Shown here: piece by piece, positions 52,103 to 60,711 of the stretch | How the letters are laid out: the number at the start of each line of letters is the position of its first letter | How positions within the stretch are numbered: the first letter of the stretch is position 1 | Assembly (NCBI RefSeq): GCF_001708965.1 | Contig: NZ_LVJW01000008.1 | Span: 1-64,000 of the forward strand | DNA length: 64,000 nucleotides | Source of the DNA: Candidatus Thiodiazotropha endoloripes | GTDB taxonomy: Bacteria > Pseudomonadota > Gammaproteobacteria > Chromatiales > Chromatiaceae | Direction: 5' to 3' | Notes under the pieces: model-generated | The model's database searches: none | Told to the model about the DNA's origin: nothing | Seen by the model: the letters and a program-made list of their open reading frames with translations, nothing else | Translations under genes and position numbers: made by a program

Positions 52103-54232
52103 ATGTATATCTGTCTGATAAGTGTTCATGGTTTGATTCGCGGTCACGATCTCGAGCTGGGACGTGATGCCGATACCGGCGGGCAAACCAAGTATGTGGT
52201 GGATCTTGCCAAAGCGCTCGCTGAACGGGATGGGATCAGCCGGGTCGATCTGGTAACCAGACGCGTGGTCGATGCGGAAATCAGCGATGACTATGCAGAA
52301 CCCCTCGAACTGCTGTCAGAGAAGGCCAAGATCGTAAGGATCGATGCCGGTCCTGAAGGTTATCTGGCCAAGGAGACCCTGTGGGATCATCTCGACAGCT
52401 TCATGGACAACCTGCTCAACTGGCTGAAGTCCCAGCCGCGCATGCCCGATATCGTTCACACCCACTATGCGGATGCAGGATATGTCGGGGTAAGGCTTTC
52501 CCATCTGCTGGGTGTGCCGTTGGTACACACCGGCCACTCCCTGGGGCGGGATAAACAGCACCAATTACTGGCTAAAGGTTTCAGTCGAAAGGAGATCCGT
52601 GAGCGTTACAACATGGATCGTCGGGTGGAAGCGGAAGAGGAGGTCCTGGCCAATGCGGATCTGGTGATCACCAGTACCCATAATGAGATCGAAGAGCAGT
52701 ACAGCCTCTATAACCACTATCAGCCGGACAATATGGCGGTAATCCCGCCGGGCACCAACCTGACCCAGTTCCACCCCCCGTCCCGTGGGGCTAACATTCC
52801 TTTCCGTAAAACCCTGTCGCGATTTCTGCGCGATCCCGACAAGCCGATCATTCTCGCGCTCTCCAGGCCCGATGAGCGTAAGAACATTCTCACCCTGCTG
52901 GAAGTCTATGGTGAGTCGAGTCAGTTGCAGAGTGTAGCCAATCTGGTGATTGTTGCAGGGAACCGGGACGATATCCGGGATATGGAGAGCGGCCCCCAGT
53001 CGGTGATGACCGATATTCTGATGACCATCGATCTCTATGATCTGTATGGTCGGGTTGCCGTGCCGAAACGCCATCTGGCCAAGGAGGTGCCGGAGATCTA
53101 TCAGCTGACGGCACTCTCTGAAGGGGTGTTCGTCAATCCGGCGCTGACCGAGCCCTTTGGTTTGACCCTGCTTGAAGCGGCAGCCAGTGGATTGCCGCTG
53201 ATTGCAACGGAAAACGGTGGGCCGGTGGATATCATCGGCAACTGTAACAACGGATTACTGGTAGACCCGCTGAACAAGAAAGCGATCCGTCGCAGTCTGC
53301 TGAAGATATTGCATGATAACGAGTTGTGGCAGAAGTTTGCCCGCAATGGATTGAATGGTGTTCGCAAACACTACTCGTGGAAAGCGCACGCCAAGAAATA
53401 TCTGGCGATGATCAAACCGATGCCCGCAGAGCATGAGAGGTTGCCGACCAAGCCACTGAAACATGTCAAATATCGCTATCGGGACCGGGCCATATTTACC
53501 GACCTGGATCAGAACCTGCTGGGGAATCCCACCGGTCTGAAACGTTTCATAAAGGTGGTGCGCGATAACCGGAAATGTGCCACCTTCGGTATTGCTACCG
53601 GGCGTCGCCTCGACGATGCCCTCTCCATCATGAAGAAGTTCTCGATTCCGATTCCTGACGTACTGATCACCAGTCTGGGTACCAAGATCCACTATACACA
53701 GGGTCTTTCGATGGACGACTACTGGGGTGAACATATCGACCACCTATGGCAGCCGAAAGGCATACGCCGGGTGCTGGCGGATCTTCCCGGGATCAAACCT
53801 CAGCCCAAACAGGATCAGAGTTTTTTCAAAATCGGCTACCACTACGATCCCAACAAGGCGCCCTCCGTTGATGAGATCAATGCACTGCTGCGTAAGGAGG
53901 AGTTGACCTGCAATGTGATACACGCCTTCGGTCAGTTTCTCGATGTGTTGCCATCCCGGGCCTCGAAAGGGCAGGCGCTGCGTTATGTGGCGCAACGGCT
54001 GGACGTACCCCTCGAACATATCCTGGTCGCGGGAGGCTCCGGTTCTGACGAGGATATGATGCGCGGCAATACTCTGGCCGTGGTGGTGGCCAACCGGCAT
54101 CATGAAGAGCTCTCCCATATGATCGATCTTGAACGGATCTATTTTGCCGAGCAATCCCATGCGTTGGGAATTCTTGAGGCGATCGATCACTACGACTTCT
54201 TCAGAAGCTGTCATGTGCCTGAAGAGCCCTGA
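52103..54232 (+). CDS. Sucrose-phosphate synthase fused to a phosphatase-like domain
   Basis: 709 residues. Glycosyltransferase GT4 part (1 to about 455): N-terminal SVHGLIRGHDLELGRDADTGGQTKYVVDLAKAL and the NPALTEPFGLTLLEAAASGLPLIATENGGP nucleotide-sugar site. C-terminal HAD-IIB part (about 465-709) with FTDLDQNLLGN, in place of the usual DLDNT, keeping both aspartates, and AGGSGSDEDMMRGN. Makes sucrose-6-phosphate from UDP-/ADP-glucose and fructose-6-phosphate; the HAD part may remove the phosphate. First gene of a sucrose set with a sugar kinase and amylosucrase, as in halotolerant methanotrophs, where sucrose is an osmolyte. Confidence 0.92.
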   Translation: MYICLISVHGLIRGHDLELGRDADTGGQTKYVVDLAKALAERDGISRVDLVTRRVVDAEISDDYAEPLELLSEKAKIVRIDAGPEGYLAKETLWDHLDSFMDNLLNWLKSQPRMPDIVHTHYADAGYVGVRLSHLLGVPLVHTGHSLGRDKQHQLLAKGFSRKEIRERYNMDRRVEAEEEVLANADLVITSTHNEIEEQYSLYNHYQPDNMAVIPPGTNLTQFHPPSRGANIPFRKTLSRFLRDPDKPIILALSRPDERKNILTLLEVYGESSQLQSVANLVIVAGNRDDIRDMESGPQSVMTDILMTIDLYDLYGRVAVPKRHLAKEVPEIYQLTALSEGVFVNPALTEPFGLTLLEAAASGLPLIATENGGPVDIIGNCNNGLLVDPLNKKAIRRSLLKILHDNELWQKFARNGLNGVRKHYSWKAHAKKYLAMIKPMPAEHERLPTKPLKHVKYRYRDRAIFTDLDQNLLGNPTGLKRFIKVVRDNRKCATFGIATGRRLDDALSIMKKFSIPIPDVLITSLGTKIHYTQGLSMDDYWGEHIDHLWQPKGIRRVLADLPGIKPQPKQDQSFFKIGYHYDPNKAPSVDEINALLRKEELTCNVIHAFGQFLDVLPSRASKGQALRYVAQRLDVPLEHILVAGGSGSDEDMMRGNTLAVVVANRHHEELSHMIDLERIYFAEQSHALGILEAIDHYDFFRSCHVPEEP

Positions 54233-54323
54233 CGCTCAATCGGCTACTCTGAATAGACTTGGACAGAAGTCTGATAGTGCAACAAGCAGTCTGTCGTGAT
54301 TTGCTATCCTTAACACGAATGGC

Positions 54324-54394
54324 GCTTAATTAAGCACTAAAACCCATTGCATCCAGTTTTATCAATGGGTTTTGGTGGGGCATGGCCCCACCAA
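54324..54394. repeat. Block of three adjacent palindromes
   Basis: GCTTAATTAAGC at 54324-54335; AACCCATTG/CAATGGGTT at 54341-54349 and 54363-54371; TTGGTGGGGC-ATG-GCCCCACCAA at 54372-54394. All arms are perfect. There is no T-run, so this looks like a structured intergenic repeat rather than a simple terminator. Confidence 0.65.
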
Positions 54395-54509
54395 ATAACG
54401 CTAAAGTAAGTGTTATTCATCCTTAACCCCAATATGCTTATTCTTTAAGCAGTCGGGTTGATCAAGCTTTGTGTGATTGAAACTCAACTCGTTGTTCGAT
54501 GAATTCGTC

Positions 54510-54528
54510 TTAACAGGCCCTGATAACA
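54510..54528 (+). repeat. Dispersed element TTAACAGGCCCTGATAACA abutting an ATG
   Basis: Full 19-base form ending exactly one base before the sugar kinase ATG at 54529. Copies at 42434 and 60056 on the plus strand and a diverged inverted copy at 20982. No Shine-Dalgarno other than what the element supplies precedes this ATG. Confidence 0.55.
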
Positions 54529-55428
54529 ATGAATAATAAAAAACTGATCATCTATGGTGAAGTGCTCTACGACTGCTTTCCGAATGGGGAACAAGTACTC
54601 GGAGGGGCGCCGTTCAACGTCGCCTGGCATCTCCAGGCGTTTGGCCAGTCCCCCTATTTTGTCAGTCGTGTCGGTCGGGATGCGGAGGGGGAACGGATTC
54701 TCCAGGCCATGGCTGATTGGGGCATGGAGACCGCCGGCGTGCAACAGGATGACGAGCATCCCACAGGTCGGGTCGTGATCAGCCTCGAGCAGGGTGAGCC
54801 GAGCTATGAGATCATGGCCGACGCGGCCTATGACTTTATCGATTCGACAGCGTTGAACTCCCTCGGTTGTGAGATGCTCTATCACGGCAGTCTGGGGTTG
54901 AGAAACACGACCGCCCGTAGTGCCCTCGAGCGTCTGAAACAGAATGGTGCAGAGAGTGTATTCCTCGATGTCAATCTACGCCCGCCGTGGTGGCAGCGGG
55001 AATCGGTCATGCGCTGGATCAATCAGGCAGACTGGCTTAAATTGAATCAGCATGAACTCGATCAGCTGGATGGAGGTGCCGGGGATCTGCATGAGCAGGC
55101 GCTGGCATTCAAGCAGAAACATGACCTGACCGGCTTGATCGTCACAATGGGGGAGCAGGGTGCATTTGTACTGTCGGATCAACCATCACCCCTGCAAGTG
55201 ATCCCCGAAGCCAGTCAGGAGACCGTGGACAGTGTCGGTGCAGGTGATGCTTTCACGGCGGTGATGCTGCTTGGCCTGAACTCCCGATGGCCCCTGAAGC
55301 TTACCCTGCAAAGGGCGCAATCCTTTGCTTCAGCGATTGTAGGCAAGCGTGGTGCTACCGTATCATCTGCAAAATTCTATGCGGACTTCATTTCACGATG
55401 GGAGAGTCAGGGGAGTAATGCCGATTAG
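54529..55428 (+). CDS. PfkB-family carbohydrate kinase (fructokinase-like)
   Basis: 299 residues. PfkB signatures: GGAPFNVAWHLQAFGQSPYFVSRVGRDAEG at the N-terminus and DSVGAGDAFTAVMLLG near the C-terminus with the catalytic Asp in GAGDAF. In sucrose clusters of this type the enzyme phosphorylates fructose released by amylosucrase or sucrose turnover, feeding fructose-6-phosphate back to the synthase. Gene order synthase-kinase-amylosucrase supports fructokinase. 24 bp before the amylosucrase gene. Confidence 0.88.
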   Translation: MNNKKLIIYGEVLYDCFPNGEQVLGGAPFNVAWHLQAFGQSPYFVSRVGRDAEGERILQAMADWGMETAGVQQDDEHPTGRVVISLEQGEPSYEIMADAAYDFIDSTALNSLGCEMLYHGSLGLRNTTARSALERLKQNGAESVFLDVNLRPPWWQRESVMRWINQADWLKLNQHELDQLDGGAGDLHEQALAFKQKHDLTGLIVTMGEQGAFVLSDQPSPLQVIPEASQETVDSVGAGDAFTAVMLLGLNSRWPLKLTLQRAQSFASAIVGKRGATVSSAKFYADFISRWESQGSNAD

Positions 55429-55452
55429 TGCTATAGCTCCCGGTATCGCAAT

Positions 55453-57432
55453 ATGTATGAACAGGTTTCACATTCACTGCTGAATCATATCCTCGACGAA
55501 CTCAAAACCGAGATTCGTAAACGGGATCTGCGCCATTTCTATACCCGGCTCGGGGCCAATTTCTATGGTATTCATCTGCTGTTTCACCACCTCTACGGAA
55601 AACGGGACGATTTCAAGGAACAGATGATTCATCTGGTGGAGGTTATGGCGATCCGTTATGTACAACGCCATGTCACCCTCAAGCAGTTGGACAGCGAACG
55701 GGAGAAACATCACAACTGGTTCCTCAGTCAGGAGTGGGTAGGCATGGCCCTCTATGCGGATGGTTTTGCCGATAATCTCGAGGGGGTGGAGGAGCGTTTG
55801 CCCTATCTGCAGGAACTGGGCGTCAACATGCTGCATGTCATGCCGGTGATGGTCTGTCCCGACGGCGCCAGCGACGGGGGCTATGCGGTCAGTGATTTCC
55901 GCAATGTGGATGAGCGTTTCGGCAGCCTGGAGGATATCAACAGACTGGCCACCTCCACCCGTAAAAGGGGTATGCTGCTGGTGATGGATATGGTGCTCAA
56001 CCACACTTCGGATGAGCATGAGTGGGCGCAACGGGCCCGCGCCGGAGAGCAGAAGTACCAGGACTACTACTACACGTTCAACAATCGTGATATTCCGGAT
56101 ATGTTCGAAGAGACCATGCCGGAGATTTTTCCCGAGACCTCACCCGGTAACTTCACCTGGGACGAGCCGATGAACAAGTGGGTGATGACGGTCTTCAATC
56201 ACTACCAGTGGGACCTCAACTACAACAACCCGGCCGTGTTCATCGAGATGCTGGACAACACCCTGTTCTGGGCAAATCAGGGGGCGGATATTCTGCGTCT
56301 CGACGCGGTGGCCTTTCTCTGGAAGAAGATCGGCACCACCTCGCAGAATGAGCGTGAGGCCCATCTCCTGCTGCAATTGATGAAGGATTGTTGCCAGGTT
56401 ACCGCGCCGGGTGTGCTGTTCATTGCCGAAGCGATTGTTGCTCCGGTGGAGATTACCAAATATTTTGGTGAGGATGCGGTAATCGCCAAAGAGTGCGAGA
56501 TCGCCTACAACGCCACCTTCATGGCCTTGATCTGGGATGCGGTTGCCACCAAGAACACCAAGCTGCTGCGTCAGGGTATTCAGAGCCTGCCAACCAAGCT
56601 GGATCGGGCCACCTGGCTCAACTACTTACGCTGTCACGATGATATCGGTCTCGGTTTCGATGATGCGGATATCCAGCGGGCCGGTTACCAGCCGCTGGCC
56701 CATCGAAAGTTCCTGGTCGAATTTTTTACCGGTCAGTATGACGATTCCCCCGCCCGCGGCGCACCCTTCGGAGTGAATCTGAAAACCGGGGATGCCAGAA
56801 TCTCCGGATCTCTGGCCTCCCTGGTGGGTCTGGAGGCCGCGATTGAGCAGGGTGATGCGGAGGCGATTGAGCAGTCGGTCAAGGTGATCCTGTTACTGCA
56901 CAGTCTGATCTGCTCCTTTGGCGGTATGCCACTGCTCTACTATGGTGATGAGATCGGCACATTGAATGATCGGGAGTTCCTCAACGATAAGAACAAGGCT
57001 GGGGATAACCGCTGGATGCAGAGGCCGAAGATCGATTGGCAGCGGGCAGAACGCCGCCATCAGCACGGCACCCCTGAACAGCAGATCTTCGATGGCCTGA
57101 AAAAGATGATTGCCGCCAGAAAAGGGATTCCCGCGTTTGCCGATTTCAACAACCGGGAACTGATCGAAGTGGATAATCCTCATCTGTTTGTCTTCTGGCG
57201 CAGCGATCCATTCATGCCGCTGGGTTCCGTTCTGGTTGTCTGCAATTTCGACAGCAGCCCTCAGTTTATGGAGCTCAGCGCATTGGGCAACCGGGGGATG
57301 TTTGAGTATGGGAATCTGAAGGATCTCTATTCGGGGGAGAGCCCGCGACTGTTCAAACAGCAGTTGGTGGTGCCACCCTATCAGTTCTACTGGTTGACCG
57401 ATCAGCGGCCGGAAACAGGACTCACTCTGTAA
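55453..57432 (+). CDS. Amylosucrase (GH13)
   Basis: 659 residues, length typical of amylosucrase (about 630-650). The N-terminal helical domain is followed by a GH13 barrel with catalytic residues in ILRLDAVAFLWKK (nucleophile Asp), LFIAEAIV (acid/base Glu) and YLRCHDDIGLGFDD (transition-state Asp). Regions PVMVCPDGASDGGYAVSDFRNVDERFG and GGMPLLYYGDEIGTLND are also family-typical. It transfers glucose from sucrose onto alpha-glucan, releasing fructose, or hydrolyses sucrose. In this operon it probably turns stored sucrose into glycogen-like glucan. No signal peptide, so cytosolic. Confidence 0.93.
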   Translation: MYEQVSHSLLNHILDELKTEIRKRDLRHFYTRLGANFYGIHLLFHHLYGKRDDFKEQMIHLVEVMAIRYVQRHVTLKQLDSEREKHHNWFLSQEWVGMALYADGFADNLEGVEERLPYLQELGVNMLHVMPVMVCPDGASDGGYAVSDFRNVDERFGSLEDINRLATSTRKRGMLLVMDMVLNHTSDEHEWAQRARAGEQKYQDYYYTFNNRDIPDMFEETMPEIFPETSPGNFTWDEPMNKWVMTVFNHYQWDLNYNNPAVFIEMLDNTLFWANQGADILRLDAVAFLWKKIGTTSQNEREAHLLLQLMKDCCQVTAPGVLFIAEAIVAPVEITKYFGEDAVIAKECEIAYNATFMALIWDAVATKNTKLLRQGIQSLPTKLDRATWLNYLRCHDDIGLGFDDADIQRAGYQPLAHRKFLVEFFTGQYDDSPARGAPFGVNLKTGDARISGSLASLVGLEAAIEQGDAEAIEQSVKVILLLHSLICSFGGMPLLYYGDEIGTLNDREFLNDKNKAGDNRWMQRPKIDWQRAERRHQHGTPEQQIFDGLKKMIAARKGIPAFADFNNRELIEVDNPHLFVFWRSDPFMPLGSVLVVCNFDSSPQFMELSALGNRGMFEYGNLKDLYSGESPRLFKQQLVVPPYQFYWLTDQRPETGLTL

Positions 57433-57447
57433 AGTGTCGACTGCGGT

Positions 57448-57480
57448 CGTGATAGTTTCGTGATAATTGCGTGAAAGTAG
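57448..57480 (+). promoter_or_regulatory. Three 11-bp-spaced CGTGATA repeats before the OmpR-type operon
   Basis: CGTGATA at 57448 and 57459 and CGTGAAA at 57470, at exact 11-bp steps, then a -10-like TATAGA at about 57484. This is the geometry of PhoB/OmpR-class direct-repeat boxes replacing a -35, so autoactivation by the downstream regulator is likely. A second set sits at 59813. Confidence 0.65.
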
Positions 57481-57553
57481 CGCTATAGATTTTTGATTCA
57501 ATCCTCGTAAAGAAAAGACCAACCGAACCCTATGACTGGAATTGATCGATTCA

Positions 57554-58270
57554 ATGCAACGTAAGTTACTGATCGTCGAAGATGAGCCGGATATTGCCCA
57601 TCTGGTGCAAAAACATCTGCAGGATGCCGGATACGACGCGGATATCGCGAGTAATGGCGCAGCAGCCATGGAGCTGTTCAGAAAAAACAGCTATCAATTG
57701 GTGATACTCGATTTGATGCTGCCCGATACGGATGGTTTGACCCTGTGCCGCAAGATGCGCAGTACCGAAGAGTATGTGGCGATTCTGATGCTGACAGCCA
57801 AGTCGACCGAGCTCGACCGGGTGTTGGGTCTGGAGATGGGAGCGGATGACTATCTGACCAAGCCCTTCAGCGTGCCTGAACTGATGGCCCGTATCAAAGC
57901 GCTGTTTCGGCGTATCGATGCCTTGAAGGAAGGTGGTAATAACATCACCGAGCAGGAGAGTATCAAACGGGGCGGTCTCTATATCGATGTCAACAAACGC
58001 TCGGTTCAGGTCGAGGGCGAACTGGTGGACTTAACGGCAAGAGAGTTCGATCTGCTGCTGTTTTTCGCCCGCCATCCCGGCCGGGTATTCAGTCGCATTC
58101 AACTGCTCGACAAGGTTTGGGGCTACAACCATGATGGTTACGAGCACACGGTGAACTCCCATATCAATCGATTACGCTCAAAGATCGAGAAAGATCCGTC
58201 TGAACCGCAATATGTGTTGACGGTATGGGGTGTGGGATACAAGTTTCGTGATCAACGGAGTGAATCGTGA
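57554..58270 (+). CDS. OmpR/PhoB-family response regulator
   Basis: 238 residues from ATG 57554; a TTG four codons upstream is in frame. Receiver domain with Asp53 (VILDLMLPDTDG) and lysine in DYLTKPFSVPEL. C-terminal winged helix with ARHPGRVFSRIQLLDKVWGYNHDGYEHTVNSHINRLRSKIEKDPSEPQYVLTVWGVGYKF. Member of the OmpR group, close in flavour to BaeR/CpxR/PhoB. Its histidine kinase gene begins 51 bp downstream. Likely binds the 11-bp-spaced repeats before its own gene. Confidence 0.94.
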   Translation: MQRKLLIVEDEPDIAHLVQKHLQDAGYDADIASNGAAAMELFRKNSYQLVILDLMLPDTDGLTLCRKMRSTEEYVAILMLTAKSTELDRVLGLEMGADDYLTKPFSVPELMARIKALFRRIDALKEGGNNITEQESIKRGGLYIDVNKRSVQVEGELVDLTAREFDLLLFFARHPGRVFSRIQLLDKVWGYNHDGYEHTVNSHINRLRSKIEKDPSEPQYVLTVWGVGYKFRDQRSES

Positions 58271-58321
58271 CCAGTCGAGTCAAGCTTGAGGTCCGGCAGC
58301 AGCCGGGATCGTGAGGTGCAC

Positions 58322-59785
58322 ATGTTTCAATCCCTCTATGCCCGTCTCTCGCTTGCCCTGATCGGCCTGTTTCTGGTAATCGGGCTTCTCTATACCCTGA
58401 TCACCCTGGTCACCACCAATCGCTATATGCAGGAGATCACCCAGCACTTCAACCAGGATCTGGCGCAACGCATCGTGGCGGATCGCCGCCTGGTGATCGA
58501 TGGGGAGATGAACGATTTGGCGCTGAAGAAAACCTTCAGCGACTACATGGACATCAATCCGAGTATCGAGATCTATCTGCTGGACAAGCAGGGGACGATT
58601 CTCGCCTTCTCGGCCGATGCGGGAAAGGTAAAACGCAAGCAGGTCGACCTGGCGCCTATCGAAGCCTTTCTGCGGGGTGAAGGCTTTCCCCTGCTGGGGG
58701 ATGACCCCCGTTCCCATGAAAGGCGGAAAGCGTTCTCCGTGACAGAGGTACCGGCCGGCGATATGCCTGCCGGTTACCTCTATGTGGTGCTCAGGGGCGA
58801 AGAGTACGATAACGCTGAACAGGCGGTATTGGACAGCTATGCGTTACGCTACAGCGCCGGTTCCGTGGCGGTGAGTATGGGCTTTGGTCTGCTCACCGGA
58901 CTGTTGCTGTTTCACTGGCTGACACGTCGCCTGCAACGACTCTCCAGTGTGATGACGGCCTTCCAGCAGAGTGGTTTTACCAGTCATCAACAGTTCCCGG
59001 AGCGTTTTGATCCAGGCGGAGATGAAGTCGAACGACTGGGTGCTGCGTTCGAGGAGATGGCGCAGCGGATCGCCGATCAGTGGGGCCAGCTGAAGCAGCA
59101 GGACAAGCTGCGCCGGGAGTTGGTGGCTCAGGTATCCCATGATCTGAGAACCCCATTGGCGGTGCTTCACGGTTATCTCGAAACCCTGCATATGGAGCAG
59201 GGGGAGCGCGATGGCGAGTCGCAACAGGACTATCTGAGTATCGCCCTCAAACAGAGCGAACGCCTGAAGGGGATGCTTGAGGATCTGTTTGAGCTGGCCC
59301 AGCTGGAGGCGAGAGAGACCAAACCGGTGTGCGAACCGATGGCGTTGGCGGAGCTGGTTCAGGATGTGATTCAGAAGTTTCAGCTGCCGGCGCAGCAGCA
59401 TCAGGTGGAGGTGAAATGGCATCTGCCCCAGTCACCGCCTCAGGTGAAAGCGGATTTCGCCATGACCGAACGGGTGCTGGACAATCTGATCGGCAATGCG
59501 ATTGATCATTGTGAGGCGGGAGGCCGTGTCACGCTGAACATTTCTCAACAAGCCGATTTTGCCCTGGTTGAGGTCATGGATGATGGTCAGGGTATCGATG
59601 AAGCGGAACTGTCGCACCTGTTCGAGCCGTTTTTCCGTAAGCGCAAACAGGGTAAAGAGGGTGGACATGCCGGCCTCGGGCTTGCGATTGCCCGCCGCAT
59701 GGTGGAGTTACAGGGCGGCACCATCTCAGCGACCAATAACCCGCATGGCGGAGCCTGTTTCAGCTTCACCCTGCCGCTTGCCTGA
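58322..59785 (+). CDS. Sensor histidine kinase partner of the OmpR-type regulator
   Basis: 487 residues from ATG 58322, preceded by GAGG. Membrane segment (LSLALIGLFLVIGLLYTLITLV), a periplasmic domain of about 150 residues, second segment (SAGSVAVSMGFGLLTGLLLFHWL), HAMP, dimerisation domain with phospho-His273 (QVSHDLRTPL), then the ATPase domain (NLIGNAIDH, DDGQGID, HAGLGLAIARRMVELQGG). Signal unknown. Genes for periplasmic MsrB and DUF1223 follow, suggesting envelope or oxidative stress, but this is only position. Confidence 0.93.
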   Translation: MFQSLYARLSLALIGLFLVIGLLYTLITLVTTNRYMQEITQHFNQDLAQRIVADRRLVIDGEMNDLALKKTFSDYMDINPSIEIYLLDKQGTILAFSADAGKVKRKQVDLAPIEAFLRGEGFPLLGDDPRSHERRKAFSVTEVPAGDMPAGYLYVVLRGEEYDNAEQAVLDSYALRYSAGSVAVSMGFGLLTGLLLFHWLTRRLQRLSSVMTAFQQSGFTSHQQFPERFDPGGDEVERLGAAFEEMAQRIADQWGQLKQQDKLRRELVAQVSHDLRTPLAVLHGYLETLHMEQGERDGESQQDYLSIALKQSERLKGMLEDLFELAQLEARETKPVCEPMALAELVQDVIQKFQLPAQQHQVEVKWHLPQSPPQVKADFAMTERVLDNLIGNAIDHCEAGGRVTLNISQQADFALVEVMDDGQGIDEAELSHLFEPFFRKRKQGKEGGHAGLGLAIARRMVELQGGTISATNNPHGGACFSFTLPLA

Positions 59786-59812
59786 ACCAGCCACCGGCGA
59801 TGGAAAGCCGCT

Positions 59813-59840
59813 TGTGATTCATTTGTGATAATTGTGTGAA
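59813..59840 (+). promoter_or_regulatory. Second set of 11-bp-spaced TGTGAT repeats
   Basis: TGTGATT at 59813, TGTGATA at 59824 and TGTGAAC at 59835, again at exact 11-bp steps and matching the set at 57448 at most core positions. It lies just after the kinase gene and about 380 bp before msrB, so may drive msrB-DUF1223 or an unrecognised transcript. Confidence 0.55.
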
Positions 59841-60055
59841 CCTCTGTGGAGGCTTGACCGCTAAGCTCTCTTCATGCGTTGGCGAAAGCGAGGTTTTACT
59901 GCATAAAGCACCAAGTTATTCCGAGTGAATCTGCTGGGATAATTTGTGTCTTAAAAATCAGGGTCAATCGATTCAGGGAAGCTCAGAACAAACCGTTAAT
60001 CCGGCAGTTGTCGGGTTGATTTAATCTGAATTGGTCAGGTATTTCCCGGGTATCG

Positions 60056-60070
60056 CAGGCCCTGATAACA
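60056..60070 (+). repeat. Copy of dispersed CAGGCCCTGATAACA element
   Basis: Fifteen bases identical to the right part of the 54510 element. A second shared string, TCGGGTTGAT, occurs upstream of both copies (about 54450 and 60011). Confidence 0.5.
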
Positions 60071-60216
60071 GCAGATTTGCGGTGACGCTAAAGCCGGTTT
60101 TACCAGGAATGGCTGATCGGCCTGAAAGGTTTATTGCCGAGCGATGACGGACGCTATCAGCTATCCCACTCTGGACTCTCCAGCGCGTCCTTGGTCTATG
60201 TAACAGGAGATATTGT

Positions 60217-60711
60217 ATGAAGCGAAGAAGTTTGATCAAACTACTGGGCGTAGCAGCTGTGATGCCGGTCGTCGGTCATTCGGTGTTTGCCAGACAGGGT
60301 GAAGAGATGACGCAAATGAGTAAGCTTGAACTGAGCGAGGAGGAGTGGCGCAAGCGCCTGACCCCTGAGCAGTTCCGGATTTTACGAGAGGAGGGAACCG
60401 AGATGCCCGGCAGTAGCCCGCTGCTGCATGAAAAGCGCACAGGCACGTTCGTCTGTGCAGGCTGTGATTATCCCCTGTTTGCCTCCAGCACCAAATATGA
60501 GAGTGGTACCGGCTGGCCAAGTTTTTATGACCATCTGCCGAATGCCCTGGGTACCAAAAAGGACTTTAAACTCATCTGGCCTCGTACGGAGTACCACTGT
60601 GCCCGTTGTGGCGGTCATCATGGTCATGTCTTCAATGATGGGCCGAAACCCACCGGTCTGCGTTACTGTAACAATGGGGTTGCACTGAAGTTTGTGCCGG
60701 ATGTCGCATGA
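60217..60711 (+). CDS. msrB: Exported methionine-(R)-sulfoxide reductase MsrB
   Basis: 164 residues, ATG with AGGAG upstream. N-terminal MKRRSLIKLLGVAAVMPVVGHSVFA is a Tat-like signal, so the enzyme acts in the periplasm. Zinc cysteines in CAGCDYPLF and CARCGGHHGHVF; catalytic Cys in LRYCNNGVALKF, close to the RYCxNS form. TGTGWPSFYDH-like block present as SGTGWPSFYDH. Reduces R-methionine sulfoxide in oxidised envelope proteins. The DUF1223 gene overlaps its stop by four bases. Confidence 0.93.
   Translation: MKRRSLIKLLGVAAVMPVVGHSVFARQGEEMTQMSKLELSEEEWRKRLTPEQFRILREEGTEMPGSSPLLHEKRTGTFVCAGCDYPLFASSTKYESGTGWPSFYDHLPNALGTKKDFKLIWPRTEYHCARCGGHHGHVFNDGPKPTGLRYCNNGVALKFVPDVA

Larger units (their letters stand above)
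54233..54528. other. 296-bp spacer with stacked palindromes
   Basis: Holds three inverted repeats (54324-54394) and the dispersed element at 54510-54528. No gene or RNA family recognised. Confidence 0.5.
59786..60216. other. 431-bp intergenic region with regulator repeats and a dispersed element
   Basis: Contains three TGTGAT-type repeats (59813-59840), and the dispersed element copy at 60056. No gene recognised; an old coding remnant near 60080-60190 is possible but not assignable. Confidence 0.5.
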
